A stretch of DNA of 64,000 nt from Methylobacterium sp. J-088. Its GTDB lineage: Bacteria > Pseudomonadota > Alphaproteobacteria > Rhizobiales > Beijerinckiaceae. Made by a program: the position numbers and the translations under genes. The notes below the pieces were generated by a model. That model saw only the letters and a list, made by a program, of their open reading frames with translations, was not told the DNA's origin and made no database searches. Shown here one piece after another: positions 1-10,126 of this stretch (its first letter is position 1; each line of letters starts with the position of its first letter). The stretch is from assembly GCF_022829295.1 (NCBI RefSeq), contig NZ_JAKSYH010000136.1:231694-295693 (forward strand). Reading direction: 5' to 3'.

Positions 1-1
1 G

Positions 2-214
2 CGGCTTGCCGGGCTCGAGGCGGAGGTCTCGGACTTGCGCGCCGCGACCGAGGCTGCGGAGCGCGGCCGGGCGGAGGATGCCGAGCGGGCCGCGGCGGGG
101 ATCGGCCGGGCGGCCGAACGCGTGGGCCGCATGGCGGATGCACTTGGGACGCCCTCCGCAGCAGGGCTCGGAGGTCGTGACGTGATCGCGGGCAAACCGC
201 CCTTCGAGCTGTGA
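2..214 (+). CDS. C-terminal fragment of an unrecognised coiled-coil protein (5' end outside window)
   Basis: The frame is open from the first bases to a TGA and encodes about 70 residues. It is very rich in Ala, Glu and Arg with a heptad-like pattern (LAGLEAEVSDLRAA and onward), then a Gly/Pro tail ending KPPFEL. The third codon positions are G/C-rich, as in real genes here. The N-terminus is cut off by the window edge, so no family can be named. It ends about 70 bp before the convergent GntR gene. Confidence 0.5.
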   Translation, partial: RLAGLEAEVSDLRAATEAAERGRAEDAERAAAGIGRAAERVGRMADALGTPSAAGLGGRDVIAGKPPFEL

Positions 215-281
215 GGCTGTCGATCCTGCCAGTCCGGCTCCGCACGGTAAGGGTACCGGAGCGGCGTGCCGTTCCCGGACG

Positions 282-950
282 TCAGCCGTGTTCCGCGATG
301 TACCGCCCCAGCGCCACGGCCGCGCGCAGCATGTGCGCGCGCATCCGCCGGGCCGCCGTCTCGCCGTCGCCCTCCGCGATCGCCGTCAGGATCTCCCCGT
401 GCTCCTCATAGGAGCGGCCGATCCGGTCGGCGTGTCGCAACTGCGTCCGGCGAAAGGCGGCCAGGCGCTCGCGGATCGCCAGCGCCTGTTCGGCCATGTA
501 GCCGTTGTGGGTCGCGGTGTAGAGCGCCTCGTGGAAGGCGCGGTTGAAGCGGTCGTAGGCGTCGATGTCCCCATCCCGGACCGCGATCGCCGAATCCGCG
601 TGTAGCTCCATCAGTTGGCCCCGTTCGAGCGGGGTCATCCGGTAGGTGGCGAGCCGGGCGCACATCGCCTCGATCTCGGCGGTGGTCTCGAACATGTCGG
701 CGATGCGCTGCGGCGTCAGCCGCGCGACCACGACGCCTCTCCGCGGCCGGATCTCCACGAGCCCCGAGGCCGCGAGCTGCCGCAGGGCTTCCCGCACCGG
801 CGTGCGCGATGCACCATAGCGCTGCGCGAGGTTCTGCTCGTCGAGGGCCGTGCCGGCCGCAATCTCGCCAGACGCGATGGCATCGGTGAGCGCGTCACGG
901 ATCCGGTCCGAGAGCAATCCCGTATCGATCTTCTGAAAATCGCCGTGCAT
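282..950 (-). CDS. GntR-family (FCD) transcriptional regulator, probable malonate regulator
   Basis: A 222-residue protein. An N-terminal winged helix-turn-helix covers roughly residues 10-75, with the family motif YGASRTPVREALRQLAASGLVE. An FCD ligand-binding domain follows, with the FNRAFHEALY and later HGEIL/HML histidines that hold the metal in this family. It lies downstream of madM on the same strand with a gap of about 113 bp, so it could be co-transcribed with madLM. GntR repressors of this type (MdcY, MatR) control malonate genes in other bacteria, as I recall from the literature. That this one controls the divergent mad and mdc units is inferred from position and from the GTATAC palindrome in their shared promoter region. 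Confidence 0.9.
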   Translation of the reverse strand: MHGDFQKIDTGLLSDRIRDALTDAIASGEIAAGTALDEQNLAQRYGASRTPVREALRQLAASGLVEIRPRRGVVVARLTPQRIADMFETTAEIEAMCARLATYRMTPLERGQLMELHADSAIAVRDGDIDAYDRFNRAFHEALYTATHNGYMAEQALAIRERLAAFRRTQLRHADRIGRSYEEHGEILTAIAEGDGETAARRMRAHMLRAAVALGRYIAEHG

Positions 951-1063
951 TCGTCAACCTTAGACCAATCCGCTCGACGCGGCTTCAAGTCCACAAAGCA
1001 AACGGCACAGTCCTCCGTCATCATCCACCGAATCTTGCCGAGGCGACGCGGTGGTGAAGTGTG

Positions 1064-1849
1064 TCACCCTACCAGGGCGCGCACGGCCAGGAACAGGATC
1101 GAGGGCCCGACCAGACAGCCGATACCGGTGTGGAAGGTGGCGGTCAGCGCCCCGTACGGCACCAGCTTGGGATCGGTCGCCGCGAGGCCTCCCGCCACGC
1201 CGCTCACGGTCCCCATCAGGCCGCCGTAGGCCATCGCCGAGCGCGGATTGTCGAGGCCGATCAGCCGCGCGACCAGGGGCGTGCCGACCATCACCATGAC
1301 GGCCTTGGTCACTCCGGTGGCGATCGAAAGGGCCATGACGGTCGAGTCCGCGCCGATGGCCGCGCCGGTGACGGGTCCGACGATGTAGGTGATCGCCCCC
1401 GCGCCGATCGTCGTGATGGAGACCGCATCGTGGTATCCGAACGCGACAGCCGTCAGAGAGCCGACGATGAACGGCAGGATCGTTCCAAGGGCCAGGGCGA
1501 GCACGCCGAGCAGGCCGGCGCGGCGAGCCTCGACGACATCGACTTCGAAGGCCGTGGCCACGATCGCGAAGTCCCGCAACATCGCCCCGCCCATGAGGCC
1601 GATGCCGGCGAGCGCAGGGATGTCGGCGAGACCCTTCTTCCCGCCGGTGTAGAGTCCACCGACATAGGCCAGCACCAAGCCCAGCACGATGGCGATGGCC
1701 GAACCGTGGACCCGCCCGTTGGTGAGAGACTTGGCGGCGACGTTGGAGACGAGGATCAGCGCGCCGACCACTGCGAAGGCGGCGACCAAGCTCTGCTCCA
1801 CGAAGACATGTTCGATGCCATGCCAGATCGTGTGATCCATGGTGCTCAC
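1064..1849 (-). CDS. madM: Malonate transporter subunit MadM
   Basis: A 261-residue, very hydrophobic protein with many glycine-rich membrane segments, such as GVLALALGTILPFIVGSLTAV. It matches the MadM half of the two-component malonate:sodium symporter first described with malonate decarboxylase of Malonomonas rubra. It is a normal length for the family. Its start overlaps the end of madL by 4 bp (ATGA), which indicates translational coupling. Together with MadL it should import malonate for the decarboxylase encoded divergently on the plus strand. Confidence 0.93.
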   Translation of the reverse strand: MSTMDHTIWHGIEHVFVEQSLVAAFAVVGALILVSNVAAKSLTNGRVHGSAIAIVLGLVLAYVGGLYTGGKKGLADIPALAGIGLMGGAMLRDFAIVATAFEVDVVEARRAGLLGVLALALGTILPFIVGSLTAVAFGYHDAVSITTIGAGAITYIVGPVTGAAIGADSTVMALSIATGVTKAVMVMVGTPLVARLIGLDNPRSAMAYGGLMGTVSGVAGGLAATDPKLVPYGALTATFHTGIGCLVGPSILFLAVRALVG

Positions 1850-2301
1850 TCCTTCCCGGCCAGGGAGGCGGTGCGACCGACAGGGATCGGCTCCGCGTCA
1901 CCCTCGATCACCGATCCGCCGTGCTCGACCGCGGCGTCGCCCGAGTCTCGGCGGCCGATCCGACTGAGCAGCGCCACCGCGCCGAAGCACAGGACCAGCG
2001 ATCCCGTCGCGGCGATCAGCACGATCGGGCCGCCGCTCATTGCCGCGACCACATTCTGCTGGGCCGCCATGGCGACCACGATCGGGATGTACATGCCGGC
2101 CCAGAACTCGACGCCGAACTGCACGCCCTTGGTCAGGCGGCCCCGCCGCGACAGCCAGAGGCGCGCCGCGATGAGCAGGATCATCGCGATGCCGACACCG
2201 CCGACATTGGCCTTCACGCCGAGCGCAAGTCCCAGAAGGTCGCCGAGATACACGCCGATCAGCGTGCAGCCGGCAAGCAGGGCGACACCGAGCACGATCA
2301 T
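1846..2301 (-). CDS. madL: Malonate transporter subunit MadL
   Basis: A 151-residue membrane protein beginning MIVLGVALLAGCTLIGVYLGDLLGLALG, the usual start of MadL, with about four hydrophobic segments and a polar C-terminal tail. It is the first gene of the minus-strand madL-madM-(gntR) unit and lies 225 bp from the divergent mdcA. MadL and MadM act together; neither is known to transport malonate alone. Confidence 0.93.
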   Translation of the reverse strand: MIVLGVALLAGCTLIGVYLGDLLGLALGVKANVGGVGIAMILLIAARLWLSRRGRLTKGVQFGVEFWAGMYIPIVVAMAAQQNVVAAMSGGPIVLIAATGSLVLCFGAVALLSRIGRRDSGDAAVEHGGSVIEGDAEPIPVGRTASLAGKE

Positions 2302-2409
2302 CGGCGTTGGTCCTTCGGCTCAGCCGTGCGGAGGGCGAGTCGCGGCACGTGTCTCGACGCGCTTGGCATGGAGCGTCTCCTTCCGTCTCGGCTCGTCGCC
2401 CTTTCCAGA

Positions 2410-2437
2410 AGTATGCAAGATATTGACAGAATGACAA
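2410..2437 (-). promoter_or_regulatory. Candidate sigma-70 promoter for madLM
   Basis: On the minus strand TTGTCA (2432-2437) is followed after 16 bp by CATACT (2410-2415), a four-of-six match to the -10 consensus. It points at madL, whose start codon is about 110 bp downstream. The -10 lies in GTATGCAAGA, which resembles one half of a GTATAC-type GntR site. This was read by eye only. Confidence 0.3.
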
Positions 2438-2440
2438 TCC

Positions 2441-2448
2441 CGTATACG
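2441..2448. promoter_or_regulatory. Candidate GntR operator, perfect palindrome CGTATACG
   Basis: CGTATACG is a perfect 8-bp palindrome between the divergent madL and mdcA genes. GTATAC is the core of the operators reported for the malonate repressors MdcY and MatR (recalled, not searched). It sits just upstream of the candidate madL -35 element and about 20 bp upstream of the candidate mdcA -35 element, so one bound dimer could affect both. Confidence 0.45.
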
Positions 2449-2468
2449 AAACTGTGATGGCGATGGGT

Positions 2469-2496
2469 TTGAAAATACCGAACGCCGTACTATCTT
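2469..2496 (+). promoter_or_regulatory. Candidate sigma-70 promoter for the mdc operon
   Basis: TTGAAA (2469-2474), 16 bp, TATCTT (2491-2496), with the mdcA start codon about 30 bp beyond. The spacer and -10 are overlapped by an inverted repeat, ACCGAA (2477-2482) and TTCGGT (2495-2500). A second one follows, TCGG-cata-CCGA (2501-2512). Both could be operator sites. A separate TTGACA at 2423-2428 has no well-placed -10. Confidence 0.35.
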
Positions 2497-2526
2497 CGGT
2501 TCGGCATACCGAGTGGGAGCGCGCGG

Positions 2527-4173
2527 ATGACCGAATGGCGCGGTGAGAGGCGGGCGCGCGACGCGCGCATCGCGGCGGGGCGCGCCCATGCTACGGGAAA
2601 GGTCGTGCCGGCAGTAGCCGTCGTCGATCTGCTCGAAGCGATCCTGCGGCCCGGGGATCGTGTCTGCCTCGAGGGCGACAACCAGAAGCAAGCTGATTGC
2701 CTGGCCCGGGGCCTCAGCGCCTGCGATCCCGGCAAGATCCACGATCTGCACATGGTCCAGTCGGGGATCGTGCTGCCGGAGCACCTCGACGTGTTCGAGA
2801 CCGGCATCGCCAAGCGCCTCGACTATTCCTATTCCGGCCCGCAGGGCGCCCGCATCGCCAAGATGCTCTACGGCGGCCAGATCGAACTCGGGGCGGTGCA
2901 CACCTACCTCGAACTGTTCGCCCGGTACTTCGTCGACCTCACGCCCAACGTGGCGCTGATCGCGGGCGTTTCGGCCGACCGGGAGGGCAACCTCTACACG
3001 GGGCCCAACACCGAGGACACGCCGACCGTCGTGGAGGCCACTGCCTTCAAGAACGGCGTCGTGGTCGCGCAGGTGAACGAGATCGTCGATAGGGTTCCGC
3101 GGGTCGATATCCCGGGCGATCGCGTGGATTTCGTGGTCGAAGCCGACAGGCCGTTCTACGTCGAGCCGCTGTTCACCCGCGATCCGGCGGCGATGACCGA
3201 GACCCAGATCCTGATCGCCATGATGGCGATCAAAGGGATCTACGCCGAGTACGGCATCCGCCGCCTCAACCATGGGATCGGTTTCGGGACGGCGGCGATC
3301 GAGTTGCTCCTGCCGACCTACGGGGAGAAGCTCGGCCTGAAGGGCAAGATCGCCACCCACTGGGCGCTCAACCCGCACCCGACCCTGATCCCGGCGATCG
3401 AATCCGGCTGGGTCAAGCAGGTCCACTGCTTCGGCTCAGAGGTCGGGATGGACCGTTACATCCGCGAGCGACCCGACATCTTCTTCACCGGCGCGGACGG
3501 AAGCCTGCGCTCGAATCGCGCCTTCTGCCAGACCGCCGGTCTGTACGCCTGCGACATGTTTATCGGCGCGACGCTCCAGATCGACCTGTCGGGTCATTCC
3601 TCGACGATCACGCAGTCGCGCGTAGCCGGGTTCGGAGGCGCCCCCAACATGGGCTCGGATCCGCACGGCCGCCGTCACCCGTCGGATGCCTGGATGAAGG
3701 CGGGGCGCGAGGGGCAGATCGTCGGCGACCCCGCCCTGATGCGCGGGCGCAAACTCGTCGTGCAGCTGGTCGAGACCTTCGGCGACAAGCTGGTCCCGAC
3801 CTTCGTGGAGCAGCTCGACGCCCTGGAACTGGCTCGGAAGATCGGCCTCGAACTGGCGCCGGTCATGATCTACGCCGATGACGTGACCCACATCGTCACC
3901 GAGGAGGGCATCGCCAACCTCCTGCTCTGTCGGGATGTCGACGAGCGCGAGCAAGCGATCCGGGGCGTGGCGGGCTACACCGCGGTGGGTCGCGGCCGCG
4001 ACCGAGCGAAGGTCGAGGAACTGCGCGCCCGCGGCATCATCCGCCGGCCGGAAGATCTCGGCATCGAGCCCCTCGACGCCGATCGGGCATTGCTGGCTGC
4101 GAAATCGATCAAGGATTTGGTGCACTGGTCGGGTGGCCTCTACGAGCCGCCGGCCAAGTTCCGGAACTGGTAA
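2527..4173 (+). CDS. mdcA: Malonate decarboxylase alpha subunit (acetyl-S-ACP:malonate ACP transferase)
   Basis: A 548-residue protein, the usual MdcA length. It belongs to the CoA-transferase superfamily and exchanges acetyl for malonyl on the acyl carrier MdcC, releasing acetate at each cycle. Family stretches include GIGFGTAAIELLLPTYGEKLG and, near the middle, SGHSSTIT followed by GFGGAPNMGSDPHGRRH. The ATG is preceded by GGGAG at good spacing. It is the first gene of the plus-strand operon. Unlike the usual mdcABCDE order, the next gene is mdcC, reached after a 190-bp gap filled by a palindromic repeat. Confidence 0.96.
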   Translation: MTEWRGERRARDARIAAGRAHATGKVVPAVAVVDLLEAILRPGDRVCLEGDNQKQADCLARGLSACDPGKIHDLHMVQSGIVLPEHLDVFETGIAKRLDYSYSGPQGARIAKMLYGGQIELGAVHTYLELFARYFVDLTPNVALIAGVSADREGNLYTGPNTEDTPTVVEATAFKNGVVVAQVNEIVDRVPRVDIPGDRVDFVVEADRPFYVEPLFTRDPAAMTETQILIAMMAIKGIYAEYGIRRLNHGIGFGTAAIELLLPTYGEKLGLKGKIATHWALNPHPTLIPAIESGWVKQVHCFGSEVGMDRYIRERPDIFFTGADGSLRSNRAFCQTAGLYACDMFIGATLQIDLSGHSSTITQSRVAGFGGAPNMGSDPHGRRHPSDAWMKAGREGQIVGDPALMRGRKLVVQLVETFGDKLVPTFVEQLDALELARKIGLELAPVMIYADDVTHIVTEEGIANLLLCRDVDEREQAIRGVAGYTAVGRGRDRAKVEELRARGIIRRPEDLGIEPLDADRALLAAKSIKDLVHWSGGLYEPPAKFRNW

Positions 4174-4208
4174 TCGGTGAGACCGACGCACATCGATCCA
4201 ATCACGGT

Positions 4209-4322
4209 CCTCATCCTGAGGTGCACGCACCAGCGGGCCTCGAAGGAGGGCTCCAGGGATCGCGGTGGTATCTGCAGGGCTCCTTCGAGGCCTCAACTTC
4301 GCTCCGGCACCTCACGATGAGG
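4209..4322. repeat. Palindromic intergenic repeat in the mdcA-mdcC gap (type D)
   Basis: This is a long imperfect inverted repeat. CCTCATCCTGAGGTGC (4209-4224) pairs with GCACCTCACGATGAGG (4307-4322), and inside it GGCCTCGAAGGAG (4236-4248) pairs exactly with CTCCTTCGAGGCC (4280-4292). The CTCATCCTGAGG / CTCGAAGGAGG pattern is familiar from scattered intergenic elements in Bradyrhizobium and Methylobacterium (from memory). It encodes nothing recognisable. It occupies the place where mdcB usually lies. Confidence 0.8.
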
Positions 4323-4363
4323 TGTTCCATCGGGATCAAGGATCCTTTTCAACGGAACCGGCC

Positions 4364-4672
4364 ATGGAATCCCTGACCTTCCGCCACACCACCCGGAAGC
4401 CGCTGCCCGGCTCGGTGCCGAACGCGATCACCGGCGTGGTCGCCTCCGGTAATCTGGAGATCCTGCTGGAGCGGGTCCTTGCGCCGGATGCCTGCGAGGT
4501 CGCGATCGAGACGCCGATTGCCGGCTACGGCGACGTCTGGGAGGCGGTGGTGGCCGATTTCGTCGCCCGGGCGCAGCCCGGCGGCCTCCGGATCAGCATC
4601 AACGACGGCGGCGCCCGCCCCGATACCGTGTCGCTGCGCCTGCTTCAGGGTGCCCGGCTGATGGAGGCCTGA
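4364..4672 (+). CDS. mdcC: Malonate decarboxylase acyl carrier protein (delta subunit)
   Basis: A 102-residue protein starting MESLTFRHTTRK; longer upstream reading would run into the repeat, so this ATG is preferred. MdcC carries the 2'-(5''-phosphoribosyl)-3'-dephospho-CoA group on a serine. The expected site is Ser28 in VVASGNLEIL, where the family has GSGDLEVL. It ends 2 bp before mdcD. The attaching enzyme, mdcG, is in the operon, but the enzyme making the prosthetic group (MdcB) is not. Confidence 0.93.
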   Translation: MESLTFRHTTRKPLPGSVPNAITGVVASGNLEILLERVLAPDACEVAIETPIAGYGDVWEAVVADFVARAQPGGLRISINDGGARPDTVSLRLLQGARLMEA

Positions 4673-4674
4673 CC

Positions 4675-5604
4675 ATGGCTGGCGATCGCTCCGCGCGCCC
4701 AGATCCCGGCAGCCTGAGTTGGTACGAAGCGACTGCCCGCCAGCGGGTGGCAGCCCTCGCCGATCCGGGCAGCGTCCGCGAGTTTCTGCCGCCCACCGAG
4801 CGGCGGATGAGCCCGCACCTGCCGCTGTTCGACCTGCCCCGCGCCTTCGACGACGGCATCATGGTCGGCGAAGCGACCCTCGACGGCGCGCCCGTCCTGA
4901 TCGCCGCCCAGGAAGGCCGCTTCATGGGCGGCGCGTTCGGCGAGATCCATGGGGCCAAGCTTGTCGGCCTGCTCCGGGTGGCCCTGGAACTGAAGCCGAA
5001 AGTGGTGCTGATCCTGTTCGATACCGGTGGCGTCCGCCTCCAGGAAGCCAATGCCGGAGAGACCGCCGTCGCCGAGACCATGCGGGCGATCGTGGATGTC
5101 CGCGCGGCCGGTATCCCGGTGATTGGCCTGATCGGCGGGCGGGCCGGCTGCTACGGCGGCGGCGGCCTCGTCGCCGGCACCTGCTCGCGGCTCGCCGTCT
5201 CCGAGGGGGGGCGCATCTCAGTCTCCGGGCCGGAGGTGATCGAGACCAACAAGGGCGCGGAGGAATTCGATTCCCGCGACCGGGCGCTCGTCTGGCGGAC
5301 GATGGGCGGCAAGCATCGCCGGCTCACCGGCGGCGCGGACGCGTTCTGCGCCGACACGGTTTCGGCCTTCCGGCGGGCGGCCCTGGATCTGATCGGCCGG
5401 GCCCCGGCCTTCGATCTCGACACCCTGGAGGCCGAGCAGGCGCGGCTCGAAGACCGGATCGCGCGCTTCGGTGATTGCCGCGACGCCACAGACATCTGGC
5501 GACGGCTCGGCGTCAACGATCCGGAGGCGGTGCCGGCGATGGATACGGATGCGTTCGACGCGACCGTGGCCCGAGCCCGGGAGATCGACCATGACGCTCG
5601 CTGA
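4675..5604 (+). CDS. mdcD: Malonate decarboxylase beta subunit
   Basis: A 309-residue carboxyltransferase-fold subunit. With MdcE it decarboxylates malonyl-S-ACP to acetyl-S-ACP and CO2 without biotin. It shows the glycine-rich stretch GGRAGCYGGGGLVAG expected for the oxyanion hole, and the conserved SVSGPEVIETNKGAEEFDS. The C-terminus extends 14 bp into mdcE in another frame, a sign of tight coupling and matched expression of the two chains. Confidence 0.95.
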   Translation: MAGDRSARPDPGSLSWYEATARQRVAALADPGSVREFLPPTERRMSPHLPLFDLPRAFDDGIMVGEATLDGAPVLIAAQEGRFMGGAFGEIHGAKLVGLLRVALELKPKVVLILFDTGGVRLQEANAGETAVAETMRAIVDVRAAGIPVIGLIGGRAGCYGGGGLVAGTCSRLAVSEGGRISVSGPEVIETNKGAEEFDSRDRALVWRTMGGKHRRLTGGADAFCADTVSAFRRAALDLIGRAPAFDLDTLEAEQARLEDRIARFGDCRDATDIWRRLGVNDPEAVPAMDTDAFDATVARAREIDHDAR

Positions 5605-6307
5605 GATCCTGACCGCCCTGTTCCCGCACGGGCACGACGTCACGGTCCAGGACGGGCTGGTGAGCGGCACCGGGCCGTTCGCCGACGGGCGCATCACCGT
5701 TGTCGGCATCGACGGCGATACGCCGCTCGGGGTTGATGGGGCGCTGCGGCTGTCACGGGCGGTGCTCGATGCGATCCGGGCGGGCGACCGGGCGCCGATC
5801 CTTGTGGCGGTCGATTCCGACAGCCAGCGCATGAGCCGGCGGGACGAACTTCTCGGGCTCAACGAGTGCCTCGCCCACCTCGCCAAGGCGCTGTTGCTGG
5901 CGGATCGCACGGGCCACCCGACGATCGGGCTCATCTATGGTCACTCGGCGGCCGGAGCCTTCATCGCGACAGCGCTCGCCACGCGGGTCCTGGCAGCTCT
6001 GCCGGGCGCCAATCCGAGCGTGATGGATCTGCCCTCGGTCGCGCGGGTGACCAAGCTGCCCCTGGACAAGCTCAACGACATGGCGAAGACGACGCCCGTC
6101 TTCGCGCCGGGCCTCGACAACATGGTGGCGACCGGCGCCGTTCACGTCGTCCTCGATCCGGGGAAACCTCTCCCCAATCAGATTCGCGATCTCATCGCCG
6201 GACTGGAGCCGGGCGATGTGCGTGATCGGCTCGGTGCGGAGCGCGGCGGCCGCCCGGTCGCGCACGATGTCGCTCGCGCGGTCATCGATCAGGCCCGACG
6301 ACGCTGA
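5591..6307 (+). CDS. mdcE: Malonate decarboxylase gamma subunit
   Basis: A 238-residue partner of MdcD. The start MTLAEILTALFPHGHDV fits the family; longer reading upstream lies inside mdcD and is a shadow. It contains GLIYGHSAAGAFIATAL, the MdcE glycine-rich loop, and PSVMDLPSVARVTKLPLDKL. It overlaps mdcD by 14 bp and is followed after 8 bp by mdcG. Confidence 0.94.
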   Translation: MTLAEILTALFPHGHDVTVQDGLVSGTGPFADGRITVVGIDGDTPLGVDGALRLSRAVLDAIRAGDRAPILVAVDSDSQRMSRRDELLGLNECLAHLAKALLLADRTGHPTIGLIYGHSAAGAFIATALATRVLAALPGANPSVMDLPSVARVTKLPLDKLNDMAKTTPVFAPGLDNMVATGAVHVVLDPGKPLPNQIRDLIAGLEPGDVRDRLGAERGGRPVAHDVARAVIDQARRR

Positions 6308-6315
6308 GAACCGCT

Positions 6316-6971
6316 GTGTCTGAGACGTATCGGCGCCACGATCTCGTTCAGGTCGATGTTTCGGCCTGGGGCGCATGGCTCGGCACCCGGCACGATCTCG
6401 ACGGTTTTCGGCACCTCGACCGTTGGGCTCAAGAAGGCCGCCCGCTGATCGTGCGGCGTCGCATGCCGGGGGAAACCGGAGAGACCGTGCCCCTCGGCTT
6501 GCCGATGCCGCCGTCTGACGGCAAGCGGCGGATCGGTCTCGCCCTACCGGCCGCTGCATTGACGCCGATGGCGGCCTTAAACCTCGCGGAGGCCAGCGAT
6601 TACGCCCCGACGGCCTGGCGGCCGGCGATTGCGGCGCTTCTCTCGCTCGGGTGCGATCACGGCATCGTGCCGCGGCCGTTCGGCAGCCTGCTGTGGCAGG
6701 CCGTCACCGGCCTCACCTATCTCAATGCGACTTCGGATCTCGATCTGCTCTGGCCCTGTCCGGATCCGGTTCCAATCAATCTGCTGACCGGGCTCGAAGC
6801 GATCGCGGAGAACGCCGCGATGCGCATCGACGGGGAAATTCTCCTTCCGGACGGCACCGGCCTACATTGGCGTGAGCTGCGTGACGCTCCCGAGGATGGG
6901 TCGGTCCTGGCCAAGGGCCTCGAGGGTGTGACCCTGAGATCCGTTGCCGGCTTGCGCGATCCGGTGATCGC

Positions 6972-6975
<4 letters not shown>
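6316..6975 (+). CDS. mdcG: Phosphoribosyl-dephospho-CoA transferase (holo-ACP synthase of malonate decarboxylase)
   Basis: A 219-residue protein with a GTG start. It transfers the phosphoribosyl-dephospho-CoA group from its triphosphate precursor to MdcC. The nucleotidyltransferase signature GSLLWQAVTGLTYL is followed by SDLDLLW with Asp141 and Asp143, the expected metal-binding pair. Its last codons overlap the ATG of mdcH by 4 bp. Its substrate must come from an MdcB or CitG homologue not present in this window. Confidence 0.92.
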
Positions 6976-8967
<1,992 letters not shown>

Positions 8968-8996
8968 GCGGCTGTCGCCGCGTCCCATGGGCCGCC

Positions 8997-9092
8997 ATGA
9001 CAGCCTCAGGGGCTGCGCGGCAAGGCAAGGTCCTGCAGCGGATCGGCGACCTCGTGGAGCGCGAGGCGAAGGCGCTCACTTCGAAACGATGA
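8997..9092 (+). CDS. Possible 31-residue small protein
   Basis: A short frame, MTASGAARQGKVLQRIGDLV and so on, ending ALTSKR. It is predicted helical and amphipathic, with third positions mostly G/C. It lies 29 bp after gmd, and no good Shine-Dalgarno is visible. It could equally be a chance frame or the end of a decayed gene. Confidence 0.2.
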   Translation: MTASGAARQGKVLQRIGDLVEREAKALTSKR

Positions 9093-9105
9093 GCGCTGCC
9101 GTCGC

Positions 9106-10062
9106 CTATTGGGCGAAATGCACGGTCGACATCCGTTCAGTGACCAGTTCGAACGGCGCCCAATCGTATTGCTGCACGGGCTCGCTCCGAATTAGCGCCA
9201 GGGCATCGTCCACCGCCTTGCCGCCCTGGATCGCGGCATCCTGATGGACGGTCACGGCCAAGCGCTTCTTCTGCATGGCCGCGATGGCGTCCGGGATGGC
9301 GTCGACGCCACCGATCAGGATGCGACCAGCGGGAATGCCCGCCGCCTCGACGGCTTCGGCGGCTCCGAGCGCCATCTCATCATTGTTGGCGGCGATCGCA
9401 TTGATGGACAGGCCTTGCGCCAGCCATCCGGCGACGACGGCGCGGGCCTTGGCGCGGTCCCAGTCCGCTGCAGACTCGGCGACGAGACGGAGGTTCGGGA
9501 ACTCGCGCATCACCGCCTTGACGCCCTGCGTGCGCAGCACCGATCCGGAATGGGTCGGATGCCCCGCCAGGATCGCAACGGATCCGGACCCGTCCAGCAT
9601 CTGGGCGAGCTTGCGCATCTGCAGCCGACCGGCAACCAGATCGTTGGGCAGAACGAAGGCGACGCGCCCGGAAAACCAATCCTCCCGCGGCCCGTTGTTG
9701 AAGTACACCAGCGGAATATCGGCTTCCTGCGCCAGACGCGTGATGGTGGCGTTGGCCATCGCGTCGACCGGCATGACCAGAAGCGCATCGACCTTCGCGG
9801 CGATGAAGGACCGGACCTGTGCGATCTGCTGTTCGCCCGCGCCCTCGGGCGAAAAAGCGAACTGCACGGCTACGCTGCGGGACTTGGCGTGTTCCGCGAT
9901 CCGATCGTGCAGGAGCTGCGTGAATGCGACCGGGGGGATCATCGTTACGCCCAGGGTCGTCGCGGCTGCCGGCTCGAGCCCGGATGCGAGGGCGACGAGG
10001 AGCGCTACAAGCCACCACCGGGCGCGGTCGCATGCGCCGGAGTGAGTGACTCGGATTCCCAT
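9106..10062 (-). CDS. Periplasmic sugar-binding protein (LacI-type fold)
   Basis: About 318 residues if started at MGIRVTHSG, which places a signal peptide (WWLVALLVALASGLEPAAA) near the N-terminus; an in-frame ATG at 10092 is also possible. The mature part is a Peripla_BP_4-type two-lobe binding protein, with DALLVMPVDAMANATITRLA and IPLVYFNNGPREDW in the first lobe and NAIAANNDEMALGAAEAVEAAG and ILIGGVDAIPDAI in the second, all typical of ribose/galactose-binding relatives. No ABC permease or ATPase is adjacent. The gene immediately upstream on the same strand is a chemoreceptor, so a role in presenting a ligand to it is likely but inferred. Confidence 0.85.
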   Translation of the reverse strand: MGIRVTHSGACDRARWWLVALLVALASGLEPAAATTLGVTMIPPVAFTQLLHDRIAEHAKSRSVAVQFAFSPEGAGEQQIAQVRSFIAAKVDALLVMPVDAMANATITRLAQEADIPLVYFNNGPREDWFSGRVAFVLPNDLVAGRLQMRKLAQMLDGSGSVAILAGHPTHSGSVLRTQGVKAVMREFPNLRLVAESAADWDRAKARAVVAGWLAQGLSINAIAANNDEMALGAAEAVEAAGIPAGRILIGGVDAIPDAIAAMQKKRLAVTVHQDAAIQGGKAVDDALALIRSEPVQQYDWAPFELVTERMSTVHFAQ

Positions 10063-10126
10063 GATGGTCCGGGCCGTGCCTGATCGGTTCATGATGTCGG
10101 GTCCGGCGTGTTGGTCCGACGCGGCC

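Noticed and set aside
2423..2428. TTGACA as the -35 of the mdcA promoter
   Set aside because: No acceptable -10 at 16-18 bp; TATACG follows at 14 bp. TTGAAA/TATCTT at 2469-2496 is better spaced.
1061..2434. Long plus-strand open frame (457 codons) opposite madL/madM
   Set aside because: Its translation is rich in Arg, Asp, His and Gln with no family resemblance. It is the reverse-strand shadow of two clear transporter genes in GC-rich DNA.
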